Source: Actinacidiphila alni (GTDB taxonomy: Bacteria > Actinomycetota > Actinomycetes > Streptomycetales > Streptomycetaceae). Taken from it: DNA of 64,000 nt. The translations under genes and the position numbers were made by a program. The notes under the pieces are model-generated. The model had not been told where the DNA came from. It ran no database searches and worked only from the letters and a program-made list of their open reading frames with translations. The DNA lies in NCBI RefSeq assembly GCF_900112845.1, contig NZ_FONG01000008.1:306872-370871 (forward strand). Direction: 5' to 3'. Positions within the stretch are counted from its first letter, which is position 1; the number at the start of each line of letters is the position of its first letter. Positions 27,243 through 35,642 of this stretch are shown here, piece by piece.

Positions 27243-27556
27243 CGGTACCCACCTCGCCTCGCCGTCGACTCCAGGAACGTCATCACCTTGACCCTATGCC
27301 CGTTCCCAGTCGTAACTCTGCAATGTTCCGGTCACACACGGATAACAGAGCGCCAAAAGCGATCACAGTCAGCGGCAGGTTGGTGCAAAGGGGCGCACGC
27401 CGTCACGGCCGCCGGTTACATTCGACGTGAGCGCCTCCGGGCGCACAGAACACACGCGGCTACGGCCGGTGTCCGGCGGGGGGCGGCGTACGGCAGGGCG
27501 CGACGAGGCAGCGCGCGGAACGCGGAACACGGCAGGACGAGGCAAGGGGGCGGCAG
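27243..27556. other. 314-nt divergent region between STAS and ECF sigma genes
   Basis: No reading frame is convincing. The first 150 bases (27290-27440) are less G/C-rich, with GGATAACAGAGCGCC and GGTTACATTCG segments that could be promoter elements for the divergent genes. I cannot assign a specific sigma-factor consensus. Confidence 0.35.
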
Positions 27557-28144
27557 ATGGCGACACCCGCACCACAGCGCTGGGACCGCAAGATGCAGCA
27601 GCGGCTGGCCCGCGGTGAGGAAGCCGCCCTCGGCGAGTTGTACGACCGGTACGCCTCCCTCGTGCACAGCCTGGCCAGCCGGGTGCTGGGCGACGACGAA
27701 GCGGCCAACCACATCACCCGCGAGGTGTTCGGCTACATCTGGGAGAATCCGGACGCCTACGACCCCAAGCACGGTTCGCTGCGCTCCTGGATCGCGACGC
27801 TCACCCAGCGGCAGGCCGTGCACCGGCTGCGGCAGCTCCAGAACCGCGGGCGCTCCACGCCGGACGAGGTGGAGGCGCGCGTGCGCCGGGCCAACACCGC
27901 GGCGCGCGCCGACTTCATCGTCACCTCGATGCCCGCGCCCCTGCGCGCCGCCCTCGAACTGGCCTACCGGGACCGGGTGGACTACCGCACCGCGGCGGCC
28001 GGGCTCGGCGTCAGCGAGGACGAGGCGCGCCGCCGGCTGCGGCTCGGGCTGCAACTGCTGTCCACCGCCATGGAGCCGGGCGGGCACACCGACGGTCACA
28101 CCGGTCACCCGCACGATCCCCGCGGCCAGCGAGGCCACCGATGA
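27557..28144 (+). CDS. ECF-type RNA polymerase sigma factor
   Basis: 195 residues. Region 2 (~18-85) reads EEAALGELYDRYASLVHSLA and ANHITREVFGYIWENPDAYD. Region 4 (~135-180) contains SMPAPLRAALELAYRDRVDY and the helix-turn-helix TAAAGLGVSEDEARRRLRLG. A His/Gly-rich tail ends the protein. It overlaps the downstream anti-sigma gene by 4 bases (ATGA), so the pair is made together, the usual arrangement for an ECF factor and its cognate inhibitor. Resembles SCO4409-type sigma factors in position, from memory. Confidence 0.88.
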   Translation: MATPAPQRWDRKMQQRLARGEEAALGELYDRYASLVHSLASRVLGDDEAANHITREVFGYIWENPDAYDPKHGSLRSWIATLTQRQAVHRLRQLQNRGRSTPDEVEARVRRANTAARADFIVTSMPAPLRAALELAYRDRVDYRTAAAGLGVSEDEARRRLRLGLQLLSTAMEPGGHTDGHTGHPHDPRGQRGHR

Positions 28145-29559
28145 GCGGCCCCGCCTACCGCAACGGCGACGGCCCGCACAGCGGTGACGGCGCCAATGAG
28201 CCGCGCGTGCCGTACCAGCGCGAGCAGTTCGGGCCGCACGGACCGGAGCGCGGATCGTACGAGGAGCCCGCACCGTACGAACAGCACGGACCGGCTGGGT
28301 CCGCCGCCGGGGACCTGGTCGCGGGCGAGCAGGACCCCGAGGCGCAGCCGCAGTTGCCGCACTACGACCACCGCACGCTGAAGTCGCTGCTCGGCGCGTG
28401 GGCGCTGTCGGTGTGCTCGCACGACGAGTCGCTCGCCGTCGAGGTGCACCTGACGGACTGCGCGACCTGCGCGGAGGAGGCGCTGCGGCTGCGGGACGCG
28501 GTGGGCCTGCTGCACCAGGAGGAGTCGCTCGACCTCGATCCGCTGCTGCGGGCACGGGTGTTGGAGGGCTGCCTCGGCCGCCGCCCGGCGCGTATCCCGG
28601 TGCCCGAGTGGGCCGGACCGTACGACGCGGAGGCCGCCCGGCTCGACGCGCTGCTGCGCGACCTCGGCGACGACTACTGGAAGGCGCCGGTCGAGCTGAA
28701 GTGGCACGCGGGCGAGCCGCGGTCCGAGCGGTTCACCGTCGCCCAGGTGATCGGGCATCTGACCGCCGTGGACAGCCTGATCGCCCGCTCGCTCGGTCTG
28801 CCGCCGGACAGCGGCGAGGCGGCGGCCGATCCGCCGCGTCCCGGACTCGGCGGCCTCGGTCTCGGCCTCGGGATGGGCATCGCCTCCCGCGCCCGGCTGC
28901 GGCGTTCGCGCGGCCTGGGCGACTTCCCGCTCGAACCGGTCGAGCGGACCACCGCGCACTGGGCGACGCACAGCATGCTGCCGGGCTCCACCGTACGGTC
29001 GCTGTGGCGCGAGCAGAGCCACAATCTGGTGCGGACGGTCTCCTTCGCGGGCAGTGGCGCCGCGGGGCTCGACGTCGACTACGGCTCCTTCGCGCTGCCG
29101 CTTGAGGACGCCTTCCTGGACCGGGCCTTCGAGTGCTGGATCCACGCGAACGACATCGCGGACGCGGTGGACTACCCCTACGATCCGCCGGCGCCGCGCA
29201 ATCTCAACCGGATCATCGACATGGTCGCGGCGCGGCTGCTGCCGGAGGCGCTGGCCGACCGGCGCAGGGCGGGGCTCACGACGTCGCCGACGCGGCTGGT
29301 GGCCGCGGGCGCGCCGGGCCGCTCGCTGCTGCTCGAAGTCGAGGGCAAGGGCGGCGGTCGCTGGTACCTGCCGCTGGACTCGCCCGGCGCGGTCGCCTCG
29401 CCGGAGGAGACGGTCGCCCATGTGGCGATGGACAGCGTGGAATTCTGCCAGTTGGCGGCGGGCCACATCGAACCCGAACGGATCGCCTTCGGTCAGAGCG
29501 GCGACCGTGATGTGATCCGTGACGTGCTCTTCGCGGCGGCGTCGCTGTCCCGGCTCTGA
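28141..29559 (+). CDS. Zinc-finger anti-sigma factor fused to an MDMPI-like domain
   Basis: 472 residues. A Pro/Tyr/Glu-rich N-terminus is followed at ~75-120 by an anti-sigma-type zinc motif (CSHDESLAVEVHLTDCATC). From ~165 a DinB/maleylpyruvate isomerase-like (MDMPI) fold follows, recognised by FTVAQVIGHLTAVDSLIARS and later AFECWIHANDIADAVDYP. No transmembrane helix is seen, so the factor is cytoplasmic. It presumably holds the upstream ECF sigma factor, and the MDMPI part may sense a thiol or other ligand. That sensing role is inference. Confidence 0.8.
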   Translation: MSGPAYRNGDGPHSGDGANEPRVPYQREQFGPHGPERGSYEEPAPYEQHGPAGSAAGDLVAGEQDPEAQPQLPHYDHRTLKSLLGAWALSVCSHDESLAVEVHLTDCATCAEEALRLRDAVGLLHQEESLDLDPLLRARVLEGCLGRRPARIPVPEWAGPYDAEAARLDALLRDLGDDYWKAPVELKWHAGEPRSERFTVAQVIGHLTAVDSLIARSLGLPPDSGEAAADPPRPGLGGLGLGLGMGIASRARLRRSRGLGDFPLEPVERTTAHWATHSMLPGSTVRSLWREQSHNLVRTVSFAGSGAAGLDVDYGSFALPLEDAFLDRAFECWIHANDIADAVDYPYDPPAPRNLNRIIDMVAARLLPEALADRRRAGLTTSPTRLVAAGAPGRSLLLEVEGKGGGRWYLPLDSPGAVASPEETVAHVAMDSVEFCQLAAGHIEPERIAFGQSGDRDVIRDVLFAAASLSRL

Positions 29560-29596
29560 CCGTCCCGGCGCTGAGCCCGGTCCCGGCCTGTTTCGA

Positions 29597-29613
29597 ACCC
29601 GTTCAGAACGGGT
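29597..29613. terminator. Short hairpin between convergent anti-sigma and purU genes
   Basis: A perfect 7-bp stem ACCCGTT/AACGGGT with a 3-base loop (CAG) lies 38 nt after the anti-sigma stop and 23 nt from the purU stop. It could act in both directions. It has no T tract. Confidence 0.4.
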
Positions 29614-29635
29614 GGCGGCCCGACGGCGGATCCCC

Positions 29636-30511
29636 TCAGGCGAAGACGACCGTGCGCCGCCCGTTGAGCAGCACCCGGTGCTCGCTGTGCCACTTCACCG
29701 CGCGGGCCAGCGCCTGGCACTCCACGTCCCGCCCGATCGCGACCAGTTGCTCCGGTGTGACCTCGTGGCCGACCCGCTCGACCTCCTGCTCGATGATCGG
29801 CCCCTCGTCGAGGTCGGCCGTCACATAGTGCGCGGTGGCGCCGATGAGCTTCACACCGCGGGCGTGCGCCTGGTGGTACGGCTTGGCGCCCTTGAAGCTC
29901 GGCAGGAAGGAGTGGTGGATGTTGATGATCCGCCCCGACAGCTCCCGGCACAGCCCGTCGGAGATCACCTGCATGTAGCGGGCGAGCACGACCAGTTCGA
30001 CGCCCTCGGCGCGCACGATCTCCAGCAGCCGCGCCTCGGCCTCGGCCTTGGTGTCACGGGTGACCGGCACATGGTGGAAGGGGACGCCGTAGGAGCCGGC
30101 GAGTTCCTGGAAGTCGGTGTGGTTGGAGACCACGGCGGCGATCTCGACCGGCAGCGCGCCGATGCTGGTGCGGAAGAGCAGGTCGTTGAGGCAGTGGCCG
30201 AATTTGCTGACCATCAGCACGACGCGCATGCGCTCGTCCGACGGGTGGATCCGCCAGTCCATGTGGTACGCCTCGGCGACCGCCGCGAAGCTGGCCCGCA
30301 GCTTGTCCACGGTCACCGCGGACTCCGCGGAGAAGTGCACCCGCATGAAGAACAGGCCGGTGTCGCGGTCGCCGAACTGCTGGCTGTCCACGATGTTGCA
30401 GCCGGTCATGAAGAGGTAGCTGGAGACCGCGTGCACGATGCCCTGTTTGTCCGGGCAGGACAGGGTGAGGACGTACTGCGGGTCTGGCTGCGGCGGCTGC
30501 TGTTCGGTCAC
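29636..30511 (-). CDS. purU: Formyltetrahydrofolate deformylase
   Basis: 291 residues, standard size. The N-terminal ACT domain (YVLTLSCPDKQGIVHAVSSY) is followed by a formyltransferase-type catalytic domain with GRIINIHHSFLPSFKGAKPY and TADLDEGPIIEQEVERV, containing the catalytic Asn-His and Asp. The enzyme hydrolyses 10-formyl-THF to formate and THF, balancing one-carbon pools. GTG 30511 (VTEQQPPQP) is taken as the start. The SCO4402-type gene follows the same strand upstream; purU is SCO4403 in S. coelicolor as I recall. Confidence 0.95.
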   Translation of the reverse strand: MTEQQPPQPDPQYVLTLSCPDKQGIVHAVSSYLFMTGCNIVDSQQFGDRDTGLFFMRVHFSAESAVTVDKLRASFAAVAEAYHMDWRIHPSDERMRVVLMVSKFGHCLNDLLFRTSIGALPVEIAAVVSNHTDFQELAGSYGVPFHHVPVTRDTKAEAEARLLEIVRAEGVELVVLARYMQVISDGLCRELSGRIINIHHSFLPSFKGAKPYHQAHARGVKLIGATAHYVTADLDEGPIIEQEVERVGHEVTPEQLVAIGRDVECQALARAVKWHSEHRVLLNGRRTVVFA

Positions 30512-30615
30512 GGCGCCAGCCTCGCACACACGGACCCGTTCGGGCCGGACTGTCCGTCACGCGGACCGTCCGCGGACCGCACGGATCACACGGATCGCAC
30601 TCGGGACGCGGACCT

Positions 30616-31068
30616 CTACGAAGCGGCGGACCGTATGTAGATCGCCAGCACTTCCAGCGACCGCGGCGGCGTGTCCGGGTCCTCGCCGTCGGCGCCCGCC
30701 ATCCGTACGTGGGCGTCGCGGGCCGCGCGGACCGCCTCGGGCCAGCCCGGGTGGTCCAGGTAGGAGTCGACCGGCGCGTCGGCGCCCACCTGGTGCAGGA
30801 TCTTCAGCACCCGCAGCACGGCCACGTCGACGAGCGCGGCCTCCTGCGAGTCCCGGAAGATCGTGCCCACGTACTTCTCCGCGGACCAGTTGTCGAGCCA
30901 GGTGTCCTCGACGAGCCGGTAGACGGCGTCGGTGACGTCCCCGTATCCCTCGCGGCCGGCCTGCCAGACCTCCCGCTGGAACACCGGGTCGCTGATCATG
31001 TGCAGCGCGGAGCGCACATTGCTGCGCCAGCGCCACCACGGCATGTCATTGAGCGGCATGCCCCCCAT
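30616..31068 (-). CDS. SCO4402-family protein
   Basis: 150 residues, soluble. It begins MGGMPLNDMPWWRWRSNVRS and contains DTWLDNWSAEKYVGTIFRDS and VLRVLKILHQVGADAPVDSY. I recognise it as the conserved streptomycete SCO4402 family, function unknown. It is upstream of purU on the same strand with a 104-nt gap. Start ATG 31068; ATG 31059 is an alternative, and neither has a strong ribosome site. Divergent from the lipoprotein gene. Confidence 0.85.
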   Translation of the reverse strand: MGGMPLNDMPWWRWRSNVRSALHMISDPVFQREVWQAGREGYGDVTDAVYRLVEDTWLDNWSAEKYVGTIFRDSQEAALVDVAVLRVLKILHQVGADAPVDSYLDHPGWPEAVRAARDAHVRMAGADGEDPDTPPRSLEVLAIYIRSAAS

Positions 31069-31228
31069 CGTGGAGGAGTGACGGCCGCGACGGGAAGACT
31101 TCTCCGAACCTTGCACAATGCCGCATCGTACGTTCTCGAACACCGGCACCTGCAATTCACCCGATAGTGACCGTCCGTTCGCTCGCGGTCGGCCACCCGT
31201 TGGGCCCGGCCGGGAACCTTCTCCATAC

Positions 31229-32476
31229 ATGAAGGAACGTCGCATCCGCAGGGTTCGCACGGGCGCCGTAGCGTTGCTGGCCACAAGTGCGCTGCTCAGC
31301 GGCTGCGGAGTGCTTCCGGGGGGCTCGGGGGGCTCCCCGGGACCGCTCGTCGTGATGACCTGGGCGCCGGTGGACACCAAATCCACCAATATGCCGGGAA
31401 TGCTGGCGATGGCGCAGACGTATCAGAAGTACGTCAACGAGCAGGGCGGCCTCGGCGGCCGTCAACTGAAGGTGCTCACCTGCAACGAGCGCAATGACGC
31501 GGTGGCGGTGACGGACTGCGCGGGACAGGCGGCGAAGGCCGGCGCGGTCGCGGTGGTCGGCTCGTACAGCGAGGAGGGCACCGCCTTCACCACCGCCCTG
31601 GAGTCGAGCGGCATCCCGTACATCGGCGGCTACGGCATCACCGCCGACGAGTACCAGAGCCTGCTGTCGTACCCGGTCAACGGCGGTCTGCCCGCGCTGC
31701 TCGCGGGCAACGGGCGGCAGTTGGCGGACCTGTGCAAGAAGGTCGATCTGGTGCGGCCCGACTCGATCACCGGCGATCAGTTCCCGATCTTCCTCGACCA
31801 GGGGCTCAAGGCCGGCGGCAAGGCGCCCGCGCGCGACCTGCTCACCGCCGACGACGCCAACGACTACACCGACGTCGCCACCGAGGCGGTCGGCGACAAC
31901 AAGTCCTCGACCTGCGTCTCGGCGGTGCTCGGCGACCGCACCAGCACCTTCTTCGACTCCCTGCGCCGGATCGGCGACGAGCGGCCGAAGGTCCGGCTGT
32001 CCTCGGTGCTCGGCAGCGTCCAGCAGTCGCTGGTGGACTCCACCGGCGGTTCGGGCAGTCCGCTGGAGAACGCGTACGTCACCGGCTGGTACCCGCCCGC
32101 CTCCGACGGCAAGTGGGACGAGATGAAGGCGGCCGTCAAGAAGTACGCCTTCGGTGACAACCGGATCGACGTCGCCGACCCCGGTGTGCAGACCACCTGG
32201 GTCGCGTACACCGCCTTCGCCAAGGTGGTGCGGGCGATGGACCCGAAGACGACGGTCACCGCGGACAGCCTGCACCGCGCGATGGACACCACCACCCATC
32301 TGTCGACCGGCGGCCTGACCCCCGACCTCGGCTGGACGCAGAGCGATCTGCTGGGCATCCCCGGCCACTCCCGGATGACCAACTCCAAGGTCACCTATCA
32401 GGTGGTGCGCGACGGCCGGCTCGTCGCCGCCAGGCCCGGCTTCGTGGACCTGACGAAGACGCTCAAGGAGAGCTGA
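31229..32476 (+). CDS. ABC-type solute-binding lipoprotein (Leu/Ile/Val-binding class)
   Basis: 415 residues. A basic N-terminus, hydrophobic stretch and lipobox LLSGC indicate a lipoprotein anchored outside the membrane. The mature part has the class I periplasmic-binding fold: YQKYVNEQGGLGGRQLKVLT, AVVGSYSEEGTAFTTALESS, IPYIGGYGITADEY and a C-terminal QVVRDGRLVA. It resembles branched-chain amino-acid receptors. No permease or ATPase genes are adjacent, so it is an orphan receptor or works with a distant transporter. Start ATG 31229; the ribosome site is weak. Confidence 0.85.
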   Translation: MKERRIRRVRTGAVALLATSALLSGCGVLPGGSGGSPGPLVVMTWAPVDTKSTNMPGMLAMAQTYQKYVNEQGGLGGRQLKVLTCNERNDAVAVTDCAGQAAKAGAVAVVGSYSEEGTAFTTALESSGIPYIGGYGITADEYQSLLSYPVNGGLPALLAGNGRQLADLCKKVDLVRPDSITGDQFPIFLDQGLKAGGKAPARDLLTADDANDYTDVATEAVGDNKSSTCVSAVLGDRTSTFFDSLRRIGDERPKVRLSSVLGSVQQSLVDSTGGSGSPLENAYVTGWYPPASDGKWDEMKAAVKKYAFGDNRIDVADPGVQTTWVAYTAFAKVVRAMDPKTTVTADSLHRAMDTTTHLSTGGLTPDLGWTQSDLLGIPGHSRMTNSKVTYQVVRDGRLVAARPGFVDLTKTLKES

Positions 32477-32522
32477 GCCCTTCCTCCCGGGGCCGTACTC
32501 GGCGCGTCACACGGCCGCCGCG

Positions 32523-33746
32523 TCACACGGTCGCCGCGTACGTCCAGAAGTCGCGCATCACCGCGGGCGGTGTCGGCGCGGTCATCGACGCCTGCGTGAA
32601 CAGGATGCTCACCGCGCCGGTCGACGGCGTGATGTGCGCGGCGGTGCCGCTGCCGCCGACCCAGCCGTAACGTCCCGGCACGTTCCACGGGTCGACGGAC
32701 ACGACGTCCACCGAACCGCCGAAGCCCCAGCCCTGGCCCTCCAGGAAGAGCCGGCTCGCGTCCCGCTGCTCCGGGGTCAGCCGGTCGGCGCGCATCCGCC
32801 GTGCCGATTCCGGTGACAGCAGCGCGCGGCCGTCCACGATGCCGTCCGCGAGCAGCATGCGGGCGAAGGCGTACCAGTCGTCCACGGTCGAGACGAGCCC
32901 GCCGGCGCCCGAGGCGAAGGCGGGCGGCCGCGTCCAGGACACATCGGGCGCCTCGGACAGCCGCAGCGTGCCGTCGGGGCCGGGACTGTAGGCGCTGGTC
33001 AGCCGGTCGAGCGCGGCGGCGGGCACGGTGAAGCCGGTGTCGGTCATGCCGAGCGGTCCGAAGATCCGCTCGGCGAGGACGTCCGCGAAAAGGCGGCCCG
33101 TGACCCGTTCGACGAGCACGCTCTGGAGGTCGGAGCCGGTGTTGTAGAGCCAGGCGTCGCCGGGCTGGCGCAGCATCGGCACCTTGGCGAGCGTCGCCAG
33201 CCACGCGTCCGGGCCCGCGATGCCGTCGGGCCGTGCCGGGCCCTGCCGCAGATCGGTGAAGAGCGGTTGCACGGCGGGCAGCGTGAAGTCGCTCGGGAAG
33301 CCCCAGCCGGCCCGGAAGTCGAGCAGATCGGCGACGGTGACAGGCCGCTTCGCGGGCACCACATCATCCATCGGCGACCGTGGTGTCCTGACGACGACGG
33401 GCGCCGCCAATTCCGGCAGCCAGCGCGCGACGGGGTCGTCCAGCGTGATCCGGCCGTCGTCGACGAGCATCATCACCGCGGCGGCGGTGACGGGCTTGCT
33501 GACCGAGGCGATCCGGAAGATCGCGTCCCTGGCCATCGGCGCGGCGCCCGCCGCGTGCGCGGGGTCCGCCAGGTGCGCGGAGCCGACGACCGCGACCTCG
33601 GCCCGGCCGCCGCGCGCCACCAGGGCCACCGCGCCGGGGATCGCGCCGCTGTCGACGTGCGGGGCCAGCGCCTCCCGCAGGCTGCGCGCCGCCGCCGGGC
33701 GGTTCGCGGCGCTCCTCGCGGAACTGCTGTGCGTGGGCTGTGTCAT
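32523..33746 (-). CDS. Serine hydrolase, beta-lactamase class C family
   Basis: 407 residues, no signal peptide. The nucleophile motif is SVSK (IFRIASVSKPVTAAAVMML), the second motif YNTGS, and GWVGGSGTAAHI supplies the third motif position usually occupied by KTG or HxG. DLLDFRAGWG is typical of EstB/LACTB-like esterases. It probably hydrolyses an ester or amide; it need not confer resistance. Convergent with the lipoprotein gene by 46 nt. Confidence 0.88.
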   Translation of the reverse strand: MTQPTHSSSARSAANRPAAARSLREALAPHVDSGAIPGAVALVARGGRAEVAVVGSAHLADPAHAAGAAPMARDAIFRIASVSKPVTAAAVMMLVDDGRITLDDPVARWLPELAAPVVVRTPRSPMDDVVPAKRPVTVADLLDFRAGWGFPSDFTLPAVQPLFTDLRQGPARPDGIAGPDAWLATLAKVPMLRQPGDAWLYNTGSDLQSVLVERVTGRLFADVLAERIFGPLGMTDTGFTVPAAALDRLTSAYSPGPDGTLRLSEAPDVSWTRPPAFASGAGGLVSTVDDWYAFARMLLADGIVDGRALLSPESARRMRADRLTPEQRDASRLFLEGQGWGFGGSVDVVSVDPWNVPGRYGWVGGSGTAAHITPSTGAVSILFTQASMTAPTPPAVMRDFWTYAATV

Positions 33747-33806
33747 CGGTCCACCTCTCGCGTCGTGCGGTCGAGGGGTGGACCGGCGCGGCGGCCGGAA
33801 GTCATC

Positions 33807-33830
33807 GGTGCGACGGATCTCCGTCGCACC
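33807..33830 (-). terminator. Perfect hairpin downstream of the Pro/Gln-rich membrane protein gene
   Basis: GGTGCGACGGA and its complement (33807-33817 and 33820-33830) make an 11-bp perfect inverted repeat with only two central bases; the practical loop would be GGATCTCC. It lies 67 nt beyond the stop of the gene at 33897 and upstream of the hydrolase gene, so it likely terminates the former. An operator role for the hydrolase gene is possible. Confidence 0.5.
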
Positions 33831-33896
33831 GGGCCGGGCCGTGCCGTCGGATCGCGTCGTGTCGCGTCGCGCGGTGCGGGCTGGTGGAGCCGGCGG

Positions 33897-35384
33897 TCAG
33901 AGCTGGCTGTACTGCCGCTGCGTGAGGCCGTACTGCTTGGCGATGGTGTTCCAGAGCTTGACCGCGTGCTTCTTCTGCTCGGTCGCGGTGCCGCTCTCGC
34001 GGTTGCCGGCCTGCGCCTCGTTCGTGCTGCGCGCGTGGCCGCCCTTGCAGACGGTGTGGTTGTGCGCCGCCTGGTCGCCCCAGGCCGCGTAGTGGGTGTC
34101 GGCGGCGGCCGACGCCTGCCACGCCTTGGTGAGCGCCACCGTCAGCGCCGCGTGATCGGGCAGCTTGTCCACCGGCAGCGCCTTGAGCTGGGTGACCAGT
34201 CCGGTGCGCTGACCGGCGGCGGCCCGCAGATCGGCGGCGGCCGGGCCGAGGTTCTTGCAGTTCTTGACCGACTCGACCGCGGCGATCACCGAACTGCGAC
34301 TGTTGCCGCTGGTCTTGAGCAGGGCGTCGAGGCCCTGCGCCTGCTGCTTGGCGGCCGCGTCGACCGTGGGCTCCGCGCTGTCGCTCGCGGAACCGCTCGC
34401 CGACGCGGACGGGGTGACGCTGCTCTTGGCCGCCGTGTTGTCGGTCTTGTCGCCGCCACCGCCGCCGCCACCGGTCATCAAGGCACCGACGACCAGACCC
34501 GCGACCACGCATCCGGCGACGACGATGCCGATCACCACACCCGGCGACTTCTTACGTCGCGGCTCGTCGTCCCGGCCGTCGTCGTAGCCGTAATCCCGGT
34601 CGTAGCCGGGGTCGTACGGCGGCTGGCCCCCGTACTGCTGCTGTTGCTGTTGCTGCTGTTGCTGGGCGGACGGCGGCTGGATGATGCGCTGGCGCAGCGG
34701 CTCGGGGCCGGGCACGTCATTGCGGAAGAGGTGGTCGTAGTCGCTGTCGTGCACCGGGCTCTGCTGCGGCTGCTCGTACCCGCCGCTCTGCCCGCCCTGA
34801 CCCTGACCCTGGCTCTGGCCCTGGCCGTACGGGTCGGCGCCGTACTGCTGCTCGTAGCCCTGGGTCTGCTGCCCGTAGGCGTCGTACGACTGCTGGCCGT
34901 ATCCCTGGTGGGCCTGCTGCTGGCCGCCGTACGGCGGCTCCTCCTCGCGGTCCTGGAAGATCGACAGCGGCAGTGCCTGGGTGGCCTCGGCGGGGGCCGG
35001 CATCTGCGGGATCAGCGGCTGTGCGGGGGCCTGCGCCGGGATCTGCGGTGCCTGCGGGGGCACGGGCGGCAGCGGCGGTACGGGGCCGGGTCCGGCGGCG
35101 TGCTGCATGCCCGGGTCGCCACCCGGATAGGGCGGCAGCATCTGCGTGGCGTCCGCCACGGGTACCGGATTCTGCGCGCCCGGGTTGCCGCCCGGGTACG
35201 GCGGCAGCATCTGCGTGGCGTCCGCGGCCTCGGGCATCGCCTGCGGAGCGGGGTCGCCCCACGGGGTGCCACCGGCCGGCTGCACGTGCTCGCCGTACGG
35301 GACGGGCGGCTGCTGCCGCCCCGCGGGGAGCACGACGCCCCGGTACGCCTCCGGCGTCTCCTCGTCGCGCCCGTCGCTGTGCAT
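33897..35384 (-). CDS. Single-pass membrane protein with Pro/Gln-rich cytoplasmic region
   Basis: 495 residues. The N-terminal ~275 residues are disordered and rich in Pro, Gln, Gly and Tyr, with two copies of ATQMLPPYPGG and a run of ten Gln (residues 241-250, mixed CAG/CAA codons at 34635-34664). One transmembrane helix (around VVIGIVVAGCVVAGLVVGAL, ~280-303) follows KKSPG. The external ~190 residues are Ala-rich helices with two Cys. I do not recognise the family, though this layout recurs in Streptomyces. ATG 35384 is chosen. Confidence 0.75.
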   Translation of the reverse strand: MHSDGRDEETPEAYRGVVLPAGRQQPPVPYGEHVQPAGGTPWGDPAPQAMPEAADATQMLPPYPGGNPGAQNPVPVADATQMLPPYPGGDPGMQHAAGPGPVPPLPPVPPQAPQIPAQAPAQPLIPQMPAPAEATQALPLSIFQDREEEPPYGGQQQAHQGYGQQSYDAYGQQTQGYEQQYGADPYGQGQSQGQGQGGQSGGYEQPQQSPVHDSDYDHLFRNDVPGPEPLRQRIIQPPSAQQQQQQQQQQYGGQPPYDPGYDRDYGYDDGRDDEPRRKKSPGVVIGIVVAGCVVAGLVVGALMTGGGGGGGDKTDNTAAKSSVTPSASASGSASDSAEPTVDAAAKQQAQGLDALLKTSGNSRSSVIAAVESVKNCKNLGPAAADLRAAAGQRTGLVTQLKALPVDKLPDHAALTVALTKAWQASAAADTHYAAWGDQAAHNHTVCKGGHARSTNEAQAGNRESGTATEQKKHAVKLWNTIAKQYGLTQRQYSQL

Positions 35385-35642
35385 CGCCGCTGACTCCCGC
35401 CTGTGCCCTGTCGTCGGATCGTCGTCCGATTGCCGGTGGATCGTCGGATCCGCCGGAACCACCCGCCAACGCTACCGGGTGAAGCCGACCGGCAACCACG
35501 TACCCGAACGAGTGAACGCCAGGACACACCTGACGGCCCCGGGGGCCGGGCCCACCCGGCCCGGTCCCGCAAGGTCTCTCCAGCGATTTGACCGCCGTAC
35601 GCGGATCCGGTGTCGGTCGCGTAACGATTCGGTGATGGTCCG

